Source: Psychrobacillus sp. INOP01
Lineage (GTDB): Bacteria > Bacillota > Bacilli > Bacillales_A > Planococcaceae
Direction of reading: 5' to 3'
Length of the DNA stretch: 64,000 nt
Assembly: GCF_018140925.1 (NCBI RefSeq)
Contig: NZ_CP073315.1
Coordinates: forward strand, 3,968,001-4,032,000
Shown: positions 37,801-44,830 of the stretch, in pieces
Layout: the number at the start of each line of letters is the position of its first letter
Numbering within the stretch: position 1 is the first letter of the stretch
The notes under the pieces: model-generated
What the model saw: only the letters and a program-made list of their open reading frames with translations
What the model was told of the DNA's origin: nothing
The model's database searches: none
Program-made: the position numbers and the translations under genes

Positions 37801-38436
37801 GAGTTAGATACACTGCTATATTACGTGTTACAACGTGTGTATTATCGTTTTAATGAGTTCTTTAAAGAAGCTTATAATCCCTCTTTATTTTCAAATAACT
37901 CTGCTACTGTTGCATTGGATCTTGCCTTAAAGGATATTCTCAAAATGATTCGTTTCGATATAGAACAAGAAATGCGCGTATCAAATTTCCGAATTCTCCA
38001 GTTTATTCAGCAGCAAATTCTTCAGTTAGAAAAAGAGGAAATACGTGTACTTAAGGATTGGAATACAGGCTTTACATTTAGTCCACATGAAGTTATGGAG
38101 AGGGAACTTTTAGATTTTATAGGACCTTTTGAAAGTATTGCTAAATATGAGCATGTAAAATCATACTTTAAAAATTCTAAAAGCTTTTTTGAAAACAATG
38201 AAAAAGAAAAACTACGCGATTCGTTATCCGATGAATCTAAAGTTGAGGCAGATGAATATTTAACGAAAGAAAAAGAACGTTTAGGAAATTGGATTGAGCA
38301 ATACTCGGATATTGAATCAGAGGCTTTACGTTTGAAGCTGCTTCAAGAATCGATTACTCAAATTGATGCGGAACGAAAATTATTAGAGCAGGAAGAAACT
38401 CTTCACACGTGGAAATCAATATACGCACGACTATAA
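34846..38436 (+). CDS. dynA: DynA (YpbR): two-headed bacterial dynamin-like GTPase
   Basis: 1196 residues, two dynamin units in one chain, as in B. subtilis DynA (1193). Unit 1: G1 GHFSAGKSS (51-59), G3 MDTPGVDS, G4 NQVDK. Unit 2: G1 GAFSAGKSS (about 632-640), G3 VDTPGADS, G4-like NAID. Long helical stalk regions lie between and after. DynA tethers and fuses membranes and helps repair them after phage or antibiotic damage. Unlike most dynamins it needs no lipid-anchored partner. No frameshift, both P-loops intact. Confidence 0.95.
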   Translation: MQNSKEIQEIKEQNALLATIFKGNNDDERYRKSKLFAGKLEKGTFTIAFAGHFSAGKSSMINALVNEQLLPTSPIPTSANIVTVQNTAENYALVHFVDQPPVRFSGEYDIQLVKKYSKDGSKVSQIEIGHAGSSLPEGITIMDTPGVDSTDDAHRISTESALHLADIVFYVMDYNHVQSELNFQFTKQLLHYNENVYLIVNQVDKHREEELPFTAYKQSVADAFNSWSVDPKGIFYTSLKNNDFIHNDFPQVQQIVTSSIENKEDYYLTLAQATLEKLIDEHLHFLEDEKAACFETFESQLSEEDWNNKEDIKEQLELAQKQVKLQDVTLWKKTFEDLRKNILENASIMTFEMREALKSYAESKQSNFKVGFLGSKKKTEEERQRRLNEIISSLDKIIATNITTHMKLLMKRMLKDVSLLTEDKANQIDAIQFSVSTDLIDNSLHEGASTSGNAILNFANRVTEEVNRYYINQTDLWKEENIHYIEENPIENEDQIESKTKDLNEKKLAIHALEEIDTRIQTFEKTVTTPSLPIRKDRDELLKNWEQERLQFESSITDYDEQDYNTEQPIVTIEQVVEAKDEEDLLSAEAVVSRAKRIGEVLAELPAFEEAAETIKRKALRVENQQFTIALFGAFSAGKSSFSNALMGANVLPVSPNPTTAAINKIHPVSENHLHNTADVVLKSEGQILEDVAYAYEQLGITIHTLEEAFEKASSVMKEKVVEEIHKSFVTAFYKGYPTFKEQLGKVLNVSGDEFGQFVADESKSCFVDFIDFYYDCELTRLGVTLVDTPGADSINARHTGVAFDYIRNADAVLFVTYFNHAFSKADREFLIQLGRVKDAFELDKMFFVVNAIDLADSDEEANLVKQYVQDELQRFGIRFPRVYGVSSLQGLKEKIGGLSLHEGMQKFEESFHHFLEKDLKQISISALEEEATRQQSKLLSLIEQTEANLARKDQRLIELRNQEQNIRKRYTNSKSTQIAKEAKQELDTLLYYVLQRVYYRFNEFFKEAYNPSLFSNNSATVALDLALKDILKMIRFDIEQEMRVSNFRILQFIQQQILQLEKEEIRVLKDWNTGFTFSPHEVMERELLDFIGPFESIAKYEHVKSYFKNSKSFFENNEKEKLRDSLSDESKVEADEYLTKEKERLGNWIEQYSDIESEALRLKLLQESITQIDAERKLLEQEETLHTWKSIYARL

Positions 38437-38449
38437 AAGGAGTGATTAT

Positions 38450-39259
38450 ATGGCTAAAGTATTTATTGAATTAGCAGAGATTTTAGAGGGAAATCCCCGT
38501 TTTATCGATGCTCGCTTTGATTTAAGTGATAAAAACGCAGGACGTCAAATGTATAATATGGAACATGTTGAAGGAGCAATATATTGGGATTTAGAAGAAG
38601 ATTTATCTGATATGTTCAGTGATAATGGTCGACACCCGATGATTTCTAAGGAAAAAATGACAAGTCTTGTTCAGCAAGCTGGTTTAAACCTAGAAGATTT
38701 TATCGTAATTTACGACCAAGGAGCTGCACCTTTTGCATTACGTGCATATTTTTTATTGGAGTGGGCAGGATTTAAAAATATATATGTATCCCGTTCTGGG
38801 TTTGAGGAATTAAAGAGTAAGCTGCCAGTTTCGAAAATCGAACCTGTCGTAAAGCACACAACAACGATACTTAAATGGAACACTAGTAAATTACTTACAA
38901 TGGATGAAGTAAGACAAGTAGTTGCAGACGTAACAAAGGGTCAATTAATAGATGCAAGATCTAATGTTCGTTTTAAAGGCGAAAGTGAACCTATCGATCC
39001 AATTGCTGGTCATATTCCAACTGCTATTAACTTTGACTGGGAGCAGCTCAAAGAAGATGGGAAATTTTTAGAGCAGAAAGCGTTAAAGGAAAAATTGAGT
39101 CACTTGGCTCCAAATAACAAACCAGTTATAGCTTATTGTGGTAGTGGTGTTACAGCGGCGCCATTGTATGGATGTTTAAAAGAGGCTGGTTACGAAAATG
39201 TTCAACTATACGTAGGTAGCTACAGTGATTGGATAAGAGAGAATGATGTTGAAAAATAA
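38450..39259 (+). CDS. Two-domain sulfurtransferase (rhodanese / 3-mercaptopyruvate type)
   Basis: 269 residues in two rhodanese folds. The second has the active-site loop CGSGVTA (Cys near 230), which in this family fits 3-mercaptopyruvate as donor as well as thiosulfate; the first domain carries DQG in place of a cysteine and is inactive, as usual. Cytoplasmic. 13 bases after dynA, behind AGGAGTG, so co-transcribed. Substrate preference cannot be settled from sequence. Confidence 0.88.
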   Translation: MAKVFIELAEILEGNPRFIDARFDLSDKNAGRQMYNMEHVEGAIYWDLEEDLSDMFSDNGRHPMISKEKMTSLVQQAGLNLEDFIVIYDQGAAPFALRAYFLLEWAGFKNIYVSRSGFEELKSKLPVSKIEPVVKHTTTILKWNTSKLLTMDEVRQVVADVTKGQLIDARSNVRFKGESEPIDPIAGHIPTAINFDWEQLKEDGKFLEQKALKEKLSHLAPNNKPVIAYCGSGVTAAPLYGCLKEAGYENVQLYVGSYSDWIRENDVEK

Positions 39260-39264
39260 TAATC

Positions 39265-39351
39265 AAATATGCCTCAGCATATTTGCGCCTAGAGATTTAT
39301 CGAGCTAGCTCGATAAATCTCTTTAAAAATCTATGGCATCCGCCTGAGGCT
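39265..39351 (-). repeat. Intergenic repeat family D, copy 2, with adjoining palindromes
   Basis: 39308-39351 is the inverted copy of 23875-23919. It runs into a perfect palindrome, GAGATTTATCGAGC-TA-GCTCGATAAATCTC (39292-39321), and a smaller one, AAATATGC-CTCA-GCATATTT (39265-39284). These may terminate dynA-sulfurtransferase transcription, though no T-run follows. Confidence 0.65.
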
Positions 39352-39428
39352 CGCAACAAAAAAACATGTGCTGAAGGAGTTAATCGAGCATAAATATTTC
39401 ATTTGCACCTTATTTCCAGTATAATAAG

Positions 39429-39457
39429 TTGTCTTGGGTAAATAACTATAGTATAAT
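39429..39457 (+). promoter_or_regulatory. rlmN promoter
   Basis: TTGTCT (39429-39434), 17 bases, TATAAT (39452-39457), 35 bases ahead of the start codon. Confidence 0.75.
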
Positions 39458-39492
39458 AGGCAAATTGTATACGCATGAAATGAGGGCTAATA

Positions 39493-40566
39493 ATGAAAAA
39501 ATCTATATATGGTCTAACTAGAGATCAATTAATCGAATGGCTTATGGAACATGGCCAAAAGAAATTCCGTGCTGAGCAGGTTTGGGACTGGTTGTACATT
39601 AAACGTGTTCAAAGCTTTGCGGAAATGACAAATGTAAACAAAGATTGTCTTCAAATTTTAGAAGAAAACTTTGTTATACAGACGCTAAAAGAGAGTGTTA
39701 AGCAAGAATCAGCCGATGGAACAATTAAGTTTCTATTTGAAATGCAAGATGGAAACTTGATCGAAACTGTACTAATGCGCTTTAAATATGGTCTTTCTGT
39801 ATGTGTTACTACTCAGGTAGGGTGTAATATCGGATGTAGCTTCTGTGCAAGTGGATTACTTAAAAAGAGCCGTGACCTTGACGCAGGAGAAATCGTGGAA
39901 CAAATTATGAAGGTACAGTTCCATTTAGACCAAATTCAAAAAGAAGAACGTGTTAGCCATATCGTTGTTATGGGTATTGGGGAGCCGTTTGATAACTATA
40001 AAAACTTGATGAATTTCTTGCGTACTGTAAATGATCAAAAAGGACTTGCTATTGGCGCTCGTCATATTACCGTGTCAACAAGCGGTCTTGCAAAGAAAAT
40101 AATAGATTTTGCGGAAGAGGATATCCAAGTGAATCTTGCTGTTTCCTTGCATGCTCCTAATGATGAACTTCGCTCGAAAATAATGGTTATTAATAAGGCA
40201 TTCCCTATTGAAAAAGTAATGGCAGCAGTAGATTATTATTTAGAGAAGAAAAATCGTCGTATTACATTTGAATATATTCTTCTCAAAGATGTAAATGATC
40301 ATGTAGAAGAAGCGCTACAATTAGCAAAACTTCTAGAAAATAAACGTCATCTTTCGTATGTGAACTTAATTCCTTACAATCCAGTAGATGAGCATGGTCA
40401 ATATCAACGTAGTAGTGAAAAGTCTATTAGTGCTTTCTTCCAAACATTGAAAAACAAAGGTATCAATTGTGGTGTTCGTATGGAACAAGGTACCGATATT
40501 GATGCTGCATGTGGTCAATTGAGAAGTAAACAAATTAAAAAAGATAAAGTTAAAGTAAACAATTAA
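39493..40566 (+). CDS. rlmN: RlmN-type radical SAM rRNA/tRNA methyltransferase
   Basis: 357 residues. Expected to make m2A2503 in 23S rRNA (and m2A37 in some tRNAs). The radical SAM cluster cysteines C111, C115 and C118 are in [11 protein letters not shown]. The methyl-carrying cysteine is in DIDAACGQL near 343, and the GGEP-like motif is present as [10 protein letters not shown]. It lacks features that I would use to call Cfr. It stands alone with its own promoter; in B. subtilis the rlmN homologue (yloN) sits with prpC/prkC, so this may be a relocated or second copy. Confidence 0.88.
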   Translation: MKKSIYGLTRDQLIEWLMEHGQKKFRAEQVWDWLYIKRVQSFAEMTNVNKDCLQILEENFVIQTLKESVKQESADGTIKFLFEMQDGNLIETVLMRFKYGLSVCVTTQVGCNIGCSFCASGLLKKSRDLDAGEIVEQIMKVQFHLDQIQKEERVSHIVVMGIGEPFDNYKNLMNFLRTVNDQKGLAIGARHITVSTSGLAKKIIDFAEEDIQVNLAVSLHAPNDELRSKIMVINKAFPIEKVMAAVDYYLEKKNRRITFEYILLKDVNDHVEEALQLAKLLENKRHLSYVNLIPYNPVDEHGQYQRSSEKSISAFFQTLKNKGINCGVRMEQGTDIDAACGQLRSKQIKKDKVKVNN

Positions 40567-40577
40567 GTATAGGGAAT

Positions 40578-40766
40578 GAACGATAAAAAAAACCAGGCAA
40601 AGGACATGCCCAGTCCTTTAAGGTCAAAACCTGTTTCTATCGTTTTCGAAGGGCTTTGGACAAACGTTTGGCTATATTATTACCGAGTGAATTTTTAGTG
40701 ATATTGGTTGTGACGTCCGTCACAACCAATATCACTTTTTTCGGTAATCTTATGGCGTTTGTCCCG
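40578..40766 (-). repeat. Intergenic repeat family B, copy 2
   Basis: Begins with a CCAGGCAAAGGACATGCCC-AGTCCTTTAA block also found at 46840-46872, then CTGTTTCTATCGTTTTCGAAG, TATATTATTACCGAG, a perfect 17-bp hairpin GTGATATTGGTTGTGAC / complement (40698-40735) and GGTAATCTTATGGCGTTTGT. Read in reverse this matches 31271-31412 block by block, but the outer stem is GTGATA/TATCAC instead of GAGAGG/CCTCTC. The hairpin with its T-run can terminate rlmN. Confidence 0.75.
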
Positions 40767-40770
40767 CATT

Positions 40771-40803
40771 TACGGGCAGTAGATAACTGCCCGTAAAAGC
40801 CCG
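40771..40803 (-). repeat. Intergenic repeat family C, copy 2
   Basis: TACGGGCAGT (40771-40780) pairs with ACTGCCCGTA (40786-40795). Bases 40781-40803 equal the reverse complement of 24649-24671 except for one base. Next to it a GGGGG/CCCCC hairpin (about 40826-40842) takes the place of the CCTAGACGAA stem of copy 1. Confidence 0.6.
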
Positions 40804-40859
40804 AATGGTTCAACTAACATACCATGGGGGATGAAGCCCCCACGGAATGAAGTTTTACT

Positions 40860-41231
40860 TTTTCTGTCCGTCGCCCTCCTACAACTCTTAGAAACAGGTA
40901 AGTGCATTTTTGGGTAACTAGAGAAAAGATATTTTCCTATTCATAGAGGAAGCTCTCGAAGATACAATTTCATTCGCTATTTCACTTCTTTATTTAGTAA
41001 ACACTTACTATTTTTCTTTTTTTCCACTAGTATAAAAAAAATCTGCTTTCTTTATCCTTCATTACAGAATAGTATCCCTAATTCAACGGACGGTTTTACC
41101 ACTATATTAACTTTGACTACTATTATCCCGCGGAACACTTCCACCTGAAAAGGAATCAGCGGTATTAATCATTCTTTCAACCCATGAACCCAATGTACAC
41201 GGTACATTTTTATATACTTTCTCTTTTTAAA
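40860..41231. other. Non-coding stretch with a fragment of repeat A
   Basis: AT-rich, no supported gene. From 41127 it carries CCCGCGGAACACTTCCACCTG to AATCAGC (41160), the 3' end of repeat family A. Then CATTCTTT, CCATGAACCCA and TACATTTTTATATACTT (to 41220) recur at 46996-47048. Bases 40860-41126 show nothing that I can name. Confidence 0.55.
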
Positions 41232-41392
41232 AAAACGCAAGTGCCCTTTTAAGATAAAAACCTAATTTGTCTCGTTTTCGGAGAACTTTGGACAGATTTG
41301 CTGCTATATTATTATCGACAGATTTTTTAGAGAGGCTGGTTGCGACTGGTTTGATGTCACAACCAGTCTCTTTTTTTTCGGTAATCTTATTG
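41226..41392 (-). repeat. Intergenic repeat family B, copy 3
   Basis: Same block order as copy 2: CCCTTTTAAG, CTCGTTTTCGGAGAACTTTGGACA, CTATATTATTATCGACAG, hairpin, GGTAATCTTATTG. The hairpin arms AGAGGCTGGTTGCGAC (41331-41346) and GTCACAACCAGTCTCT (41356-41371) pair completely with two G-U pairs. A run of eight T follows. Confidence 0.7.
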
Positions 41393-41410
41393 TTAAGTAC
41401 TACTCCCTTT

Positions 41411-41535
41411 GCTGATTGGAGTGAAGGGTGGCGACTACAGCGGGAATAGCCCGAGCTGAAAGCCCCGCAGGAACGTTGTGACGAGGAGATTGAAGCCGGG
41501 CCCGCGGAAAGCATCCGCCTGAAACGGAAATCAGC
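41411..41535 (+). repeat. 125-bp intergenic repeat (family A, copy 2)
   Basis: GCTGATTGGAGTGAAGGGTGG at the left end, CCGCCTGAAACGGAAATCAGC at the right, with GACGAGGAGATTGAAGCC and CCCGCGGAAAGC between. Exactly the length of copy 1 (2856-2980). The ends here are GCTGATT/AATCAGC, while copy 1 has GTTGATT/AATCAAC, so both ends changed together. Confidence 0.75.
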
Positions 41536-41569
41536 GGTATCATTAATATTTGGAACACTTCATAACTTG

Positions 41570-41607
41570 AAAAAAACGCATTAGCCATTATGGCTATGCG
41601 TTTTTTT
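41570..41607. terminator. Bidirectional terminator spanning the ytzI-like stop codon
   Basis: ACGCATTAGCCAT / ATGGCTATGCGT stem flanked by an A-run on the left and seven T on the right, so it can work on either strand. The last codons and stop of the minus-strand small gene lie inside it. Confidence 0.8.
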
Positions 41608-41730
41608 ATCGTCTTTTACAGGTATTTCATCAATTGTGTGCTTGAATGCGTATCCTTTATTGATAGTGAAAATAGTGAGCCCTAATACAATTAGGAATAT
41701 AAATATACCAATGATAATTACGGTAGTCAT
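41581..41730 (-). CDS. YtzI-like 49-residue membrane protein
   Basis: MTTVIIIGIFIFLIVLGLTI begins a single membrane helix, followed by FTINKGYAFKHTIDEIPVKD and a His/Lys tail. The pattern helix-KGYAFKHTID resembles the small YtzI proteins of Bacillales, whose function is unknown. AGGAGGAAC lies directly ahead of the ATG. Too short for most gene finders. It lies downstream of the EAL-CBS-GGDEF gene on the same strand but behind a separate ribosome binding site. Confidence 0.75.
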   Translation of the reverse strand: MTTVIIIGIFIFLIVLGLTIFTINKGYAFKHTIDEIPVKDDKKTHSHNG

Positions 41731-41836
41731 GCAAGTTCCTCCTAATAATGAATCATTAGCTATATCATAGCATAAGCAATGACCTTATTAGGGCAGAACT
41801 ATAATTGTTCAAATTAATGTTTGATTTGGGGAGTAC

Positions 41837-43585
41837 TTAGTACTGAATTAAATAATTGCTCCCCGTCAGCTGCTTGCATTGTTTTTTTACTTTTGTTGCA
41901 TTTTCAGATAGTTCATAAATAGTTTGACACTCTCGGTTTGTTAATCCAGCTATTGAGATAGTTAAAAGAGGAAATTGTTCTTCTATTCCATGTCTATTTT
42001 TAGAGACAATGTATCCTTTTATATAATCGTATGCATAGTAATAATGCTCAATAGACTCATTGAATTGTTCAATAATCTTTTCACAAATGTCTTTACTTTT
42101 AGTTATGTCTGTAATTAGTATAAAATCATCTCCGCCAATATGACCGATGAATCCATCGGAAGGGCATACTTCCTCTAATATTTTTGCAAGGTCCATTATT
42201 ACCTTATCTCCCTTTTCGAATCCATATACATCATTGTATGGTTTAAAATTATCAATATCTAAGTAAAGAACGATAAGCTCGTTTGTTGCTTCAATACATT
42301 TTTGTAGCTGCTGTTCAATTATAATATTACCGGGTAATTCTGAAAGTGGATTTAAATGCTTTGCATAGTCTATTTCTAGCTGCATACTTTTCTCCAATAA
42401 ATCCTTCACTGTGACAACGCCAAAATAATGATCCTGTTTAGTGATAGTGATAAAATCATATAAGTGTAATGGATCGCGTTTCATCGCAATTTTAGCAACT
42501 ACATCAATCGGGGTTCCAGCGTCGACTTTCATAAATTGTCTGCTCATAATTGCTGAAATTGGTTTTTTATTATATAAACTATAGCCATAGGGTCCGCTGA
42601 ATTTCAAATGCAGTTTATTTCTCGTAATTACCCCAATTAGTTTATTGTTTTCTTTAATACTAAAGCCAGGGAGGGAATCATTGGATTCCATTAATTTACT
42701 AACTTTGGAAATCGGCATATCACTCGAAATCATATGTAGGGGAGTAGCAATATTTTCTATAGACGTGTCAGTTAAACGATTAGAAAAAATACTATTTTTT
42801 CGGTTGTTTTCTTTTTTTATAATGCTTATCAGCTCGCTACGGACTGGAATTAACTTTGAATTCGGCTTCTGAATATAATATCCTTGTCCAAAATGTACAC
42901 CTATATCAATCAGTGTATGTAATTCCTCCATTGTTTCAATGCCTTCTGCAATAATATGTATTTGTGAATAATTGGCAAATTCACATAAACTTCTAACGAG
43001 CAATTGTTTGGTCCTATCTTTGTTAATGTTACGAGTTAGTTTCATGTCTAATTTTATAAAATGTGGACGTACATCCGTAATAATATTTAGTCCCGAATAT
43101 CCAGATCCTACATCATCAATAGCAATTTGGTAATATTGTCTTTTATAGTGATCAATCGTATTTATAAAATCTTTTAAGTTATTAATAGCCTCCCGTTCTG
43201 TGATTTCAAATACTATTGAATCTGAATCCATCTGAAAAAGTGACAAAAATTCTTTCGTAAACCCTTGTTTAAACTTGGGGTCATTCATAATATTTGGATT
43301 TACGTTTAAAAAAAGTTTGCCTTCAGCTTGTAATTCATGTGCACACTTCAATGCATTTGCTCTGCAAACATTTTCAAGCTCCCAAAGCTTTCCGGTCTTC
43401 AGTGCATAATCAAATAAATTCTCTGGATTATGTAATACAGTATTAATGGGTCCTCTGGTTAATGCTTCATAACCGTATATTTGCCCCGTTTGTAAAGAAA
43501 TAATTGGTTGAAATACAGTTTCTATAGCCTTTTCTTCTAAAATATACCTAAAAAGATCATAATAATCATTTTCTAAAATTGCCAT
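41837..43585 (-). CDS. EAL-CBS-GGDEF cyclic-di-GMP [17 protein letters not shown]
   Basis: 582 residues, cytoplasmic. An N-terminal EAL domain (about 12-255) has EAL in GYEALTRG, FEITERE, IDDVGSGYS, KLDM, AEGIE and QGYYIQKP, so the phosphodiesterase residues are largely intact. Then come two CBS-like repeats (about 280-410), which usually sense adenine nucleotides. The C-terminal GGDEF domain has LDIDNFKPYNDVYG and GGDDF (near 494), a permitted GG[D/E]xF form. Both activities are possible, with CBS as switch. Domain order is the reverse of the protein at 24781. Confidence 0.9.
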   Translation of the reverse strand: MAILENDYYDLFRYILEEKAIETVFQPIISLQTGQIYGYEALTRGPINTVLHNPENLFDYALKTGKLWELENVCRANALKCAHELQAEGKLFLNVNPNIMNDPKFKQGFTKEFLSLFQMDSDSIVFEITEREAINNLKDFINTIDHYKRQYYQIAIDDVGSGYSGLNIITDVRPHFIKLDMKLTRNINKDRTKQLLVRSLCEFANYSQIHIIAEGIETMEELHTLIDIGVHFGQGYYIQKPNSKLIPVRSELISIIKKENNRKNSIFSNRLTDTSIENIATPLHMISSDMPISKVSKLMESNDSLPGFSIKENNKLIGVITRNKLHLKFSGPYGYSLYNKKPISAIMSRQFMKVDAGTPIDVVAKIAMKRDPLHLYDFITITKQDHYFGVVTVKDLLEKSMQLEIDYAKHLNPLSELPGNIIIEQQLQKCIEATNELIVLYLDIDNFKPYNDVYGFEKGDKVIMDLAKILEEVCPSDGFIGHIGGDDFILITDITKSKDICEKIIEQFNESIEHYYYAYDYIKGYIVSKNRHGIEEQFPLLTISIAGLTNRECQTIYELSENATKVKKQCKQLTGSNYLIQY

Positions 43586-43819
43586 CCTATATCCCCCTAA
43601 AATAAAGCAAAATATCCTAGTTTATAGTTTAAATAAGAATTGTCTCCTACATATGATTTCTATGTTAAGAAATTGTAATGGTCTCATAATGCTATGAAAT
43701 TTTTGAATAATTCATAATGTTATTGACTATTATATAGATCCAGTGTAACATTGCTTTATCAGAATACTTTAGCGAGTTGAATCGCTGATGCATTAAATGT
43801 TAAATGGGGGTTATAAAAG

Positions 43820-44812
43820 ATGAAAAGCACGAAGAAAAAATTAGGTATGGTTTTATCAGCTGCTGTTTTAATACTAGCTGCATGTGGTGGAGATGAATCC
43901 GCTTCAACAAATACTACGGAGTCAGAGGACACAAAAACTTATAAGATAGGTGTAACGCAAATTGTAGAGCACCCATCTTTGAATGCTGCATTTGACGGAT
44001 TCCAAAAAGCAATTGAGGATGCAGGACTTGAAGTCGAATATGAAGTTAAGAATGCTCAAAATGATAACAGTCAGAATACTACCATCGCTAATGATCTAGT
44101 AAGTTCAGGGGTAGATTTAATATTTGCCAATTCTACTCCTAGTGCCCAGGCAGTTTCAGCTCTAACAGAAGATATTCCAATTGTATTTACTTCCGTAACA
44201 AACGCTGTTGATGCAGAACTTGTAGACTCTATGGAAAGCCCAGGTGGAAACGTAACTGGGACAGTTGACACACACCCTGATGCTATTCCAAGTACCATTG
44301 CATTTTTGAAAAACGAGTTAAAAGCAAAAAATGTTGGTATTGTTTTTAATGCAGGGGAGCAAAATTCACGTTCACAAGTAGATGCCGTAAAAGAACAAAT
44401 GGCTGAAGTTGGACTAAATGTAGTAGAAGCTTCTGTTTCTACATCTGCTGAAGTTAAACAAGCAACTGAATCTTTAATAGGAAAAGTAGATTCGTTATAT
44501 ATCATAACGGATAACACGGTAGTTTCAGCACTTGAATCTGTTGTAAATGTTGCCAACGAACAGAAGCTTCCAATGATGGTAGCAGAGTTTGATTCAGTAA
44601 AACGTGGTGGCTTAGGTGCTTATGGATTTGAATTTTATGATATCGGTTATGAAGCAGGGGAAATGGCTGTTAAAATTTTAAAAGGTGAAAGTACACCTGC
44701 AGAATTACCAGTTCAATATCCACAAAACTTAAAATTTGTTTTGAACAAAGATACTGTTGATGCTCTTGGAATTGAAGTGAAAGATGAGTGGGAATCTGAA
44801 TTTGTGGAATAG
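43820..44812 (+). CDS. ABC transporter substrate-binding lipoprotein, TrpX-like
   Basis: 330 residues. Signal peptide with lipobox LAACGG, Cys22 lipidated. A periplasmic-binding fold of the ABC_sub_bind (PF04392) type: YKIGVTQIVEHPSLNAAFDGF, FANSTPSAQAVS, and a C-terminal YDIGYEAGEMAVKILKG. Relatives import tryptophan or other aromatic compounds. First gene of a three-gene operon. I looked for a T-box in the 234 bp upstream and saw no GGTGGTACCGCG-type antiterminator, so tRNA-controlled regulation is not supported. Confidence 0.88.
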   Translation: MKSTKKKLGMVLSAAVLILAACGGDESASTNTTESEDTKTYKIGVTQIVEHPSLNAAFDGFQKAIEDAGLEVEYEVKNAQNDNSQNTTIANDLVSSGVDLIFANSTPSAQAVSALTEDIPIVFTSVTNAVDAELVDSMESPGGNVTGTVDTHPDAIPSTIAFLKNELKAKNVGIVFNAGEQNSRSQVDAVKEQMAEVGLNVVEASVSTSAEVKQATESLIGKVDSLYIITDNTVVSALESVVNVANEQKLPMMVAEFDSVKRGGLGAYGFEFYDIGYEAGEMAVKILKGESTPAELPVQYPQNLKFVLNKDTVDALGIEVKDEWESEFVE

Positions 44813-44830
44813 ATAGGAGTTTGATGTATT

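Noticed and set aside
34846-38436. Possible defence-system role of the dynamin gene as a new anti-phage island
   Set aside because: DynA is a conserved Bacillales housekeeping gene at its normal place; its neighbours are not defence genes, even though the protein can limit phage release.
41227-41588. Overlapping open frames on both strands in the repeat block
   Set aside because: They lie inside repeat families A and B, lack ribosome sites and have no plausible protein composition.
43586-43819. T-box leader ahead of the TrpX-like operon
   Set aside because: No T-box sequence, specifier loop or terminator/antiterminator pair is visible in the short gap.
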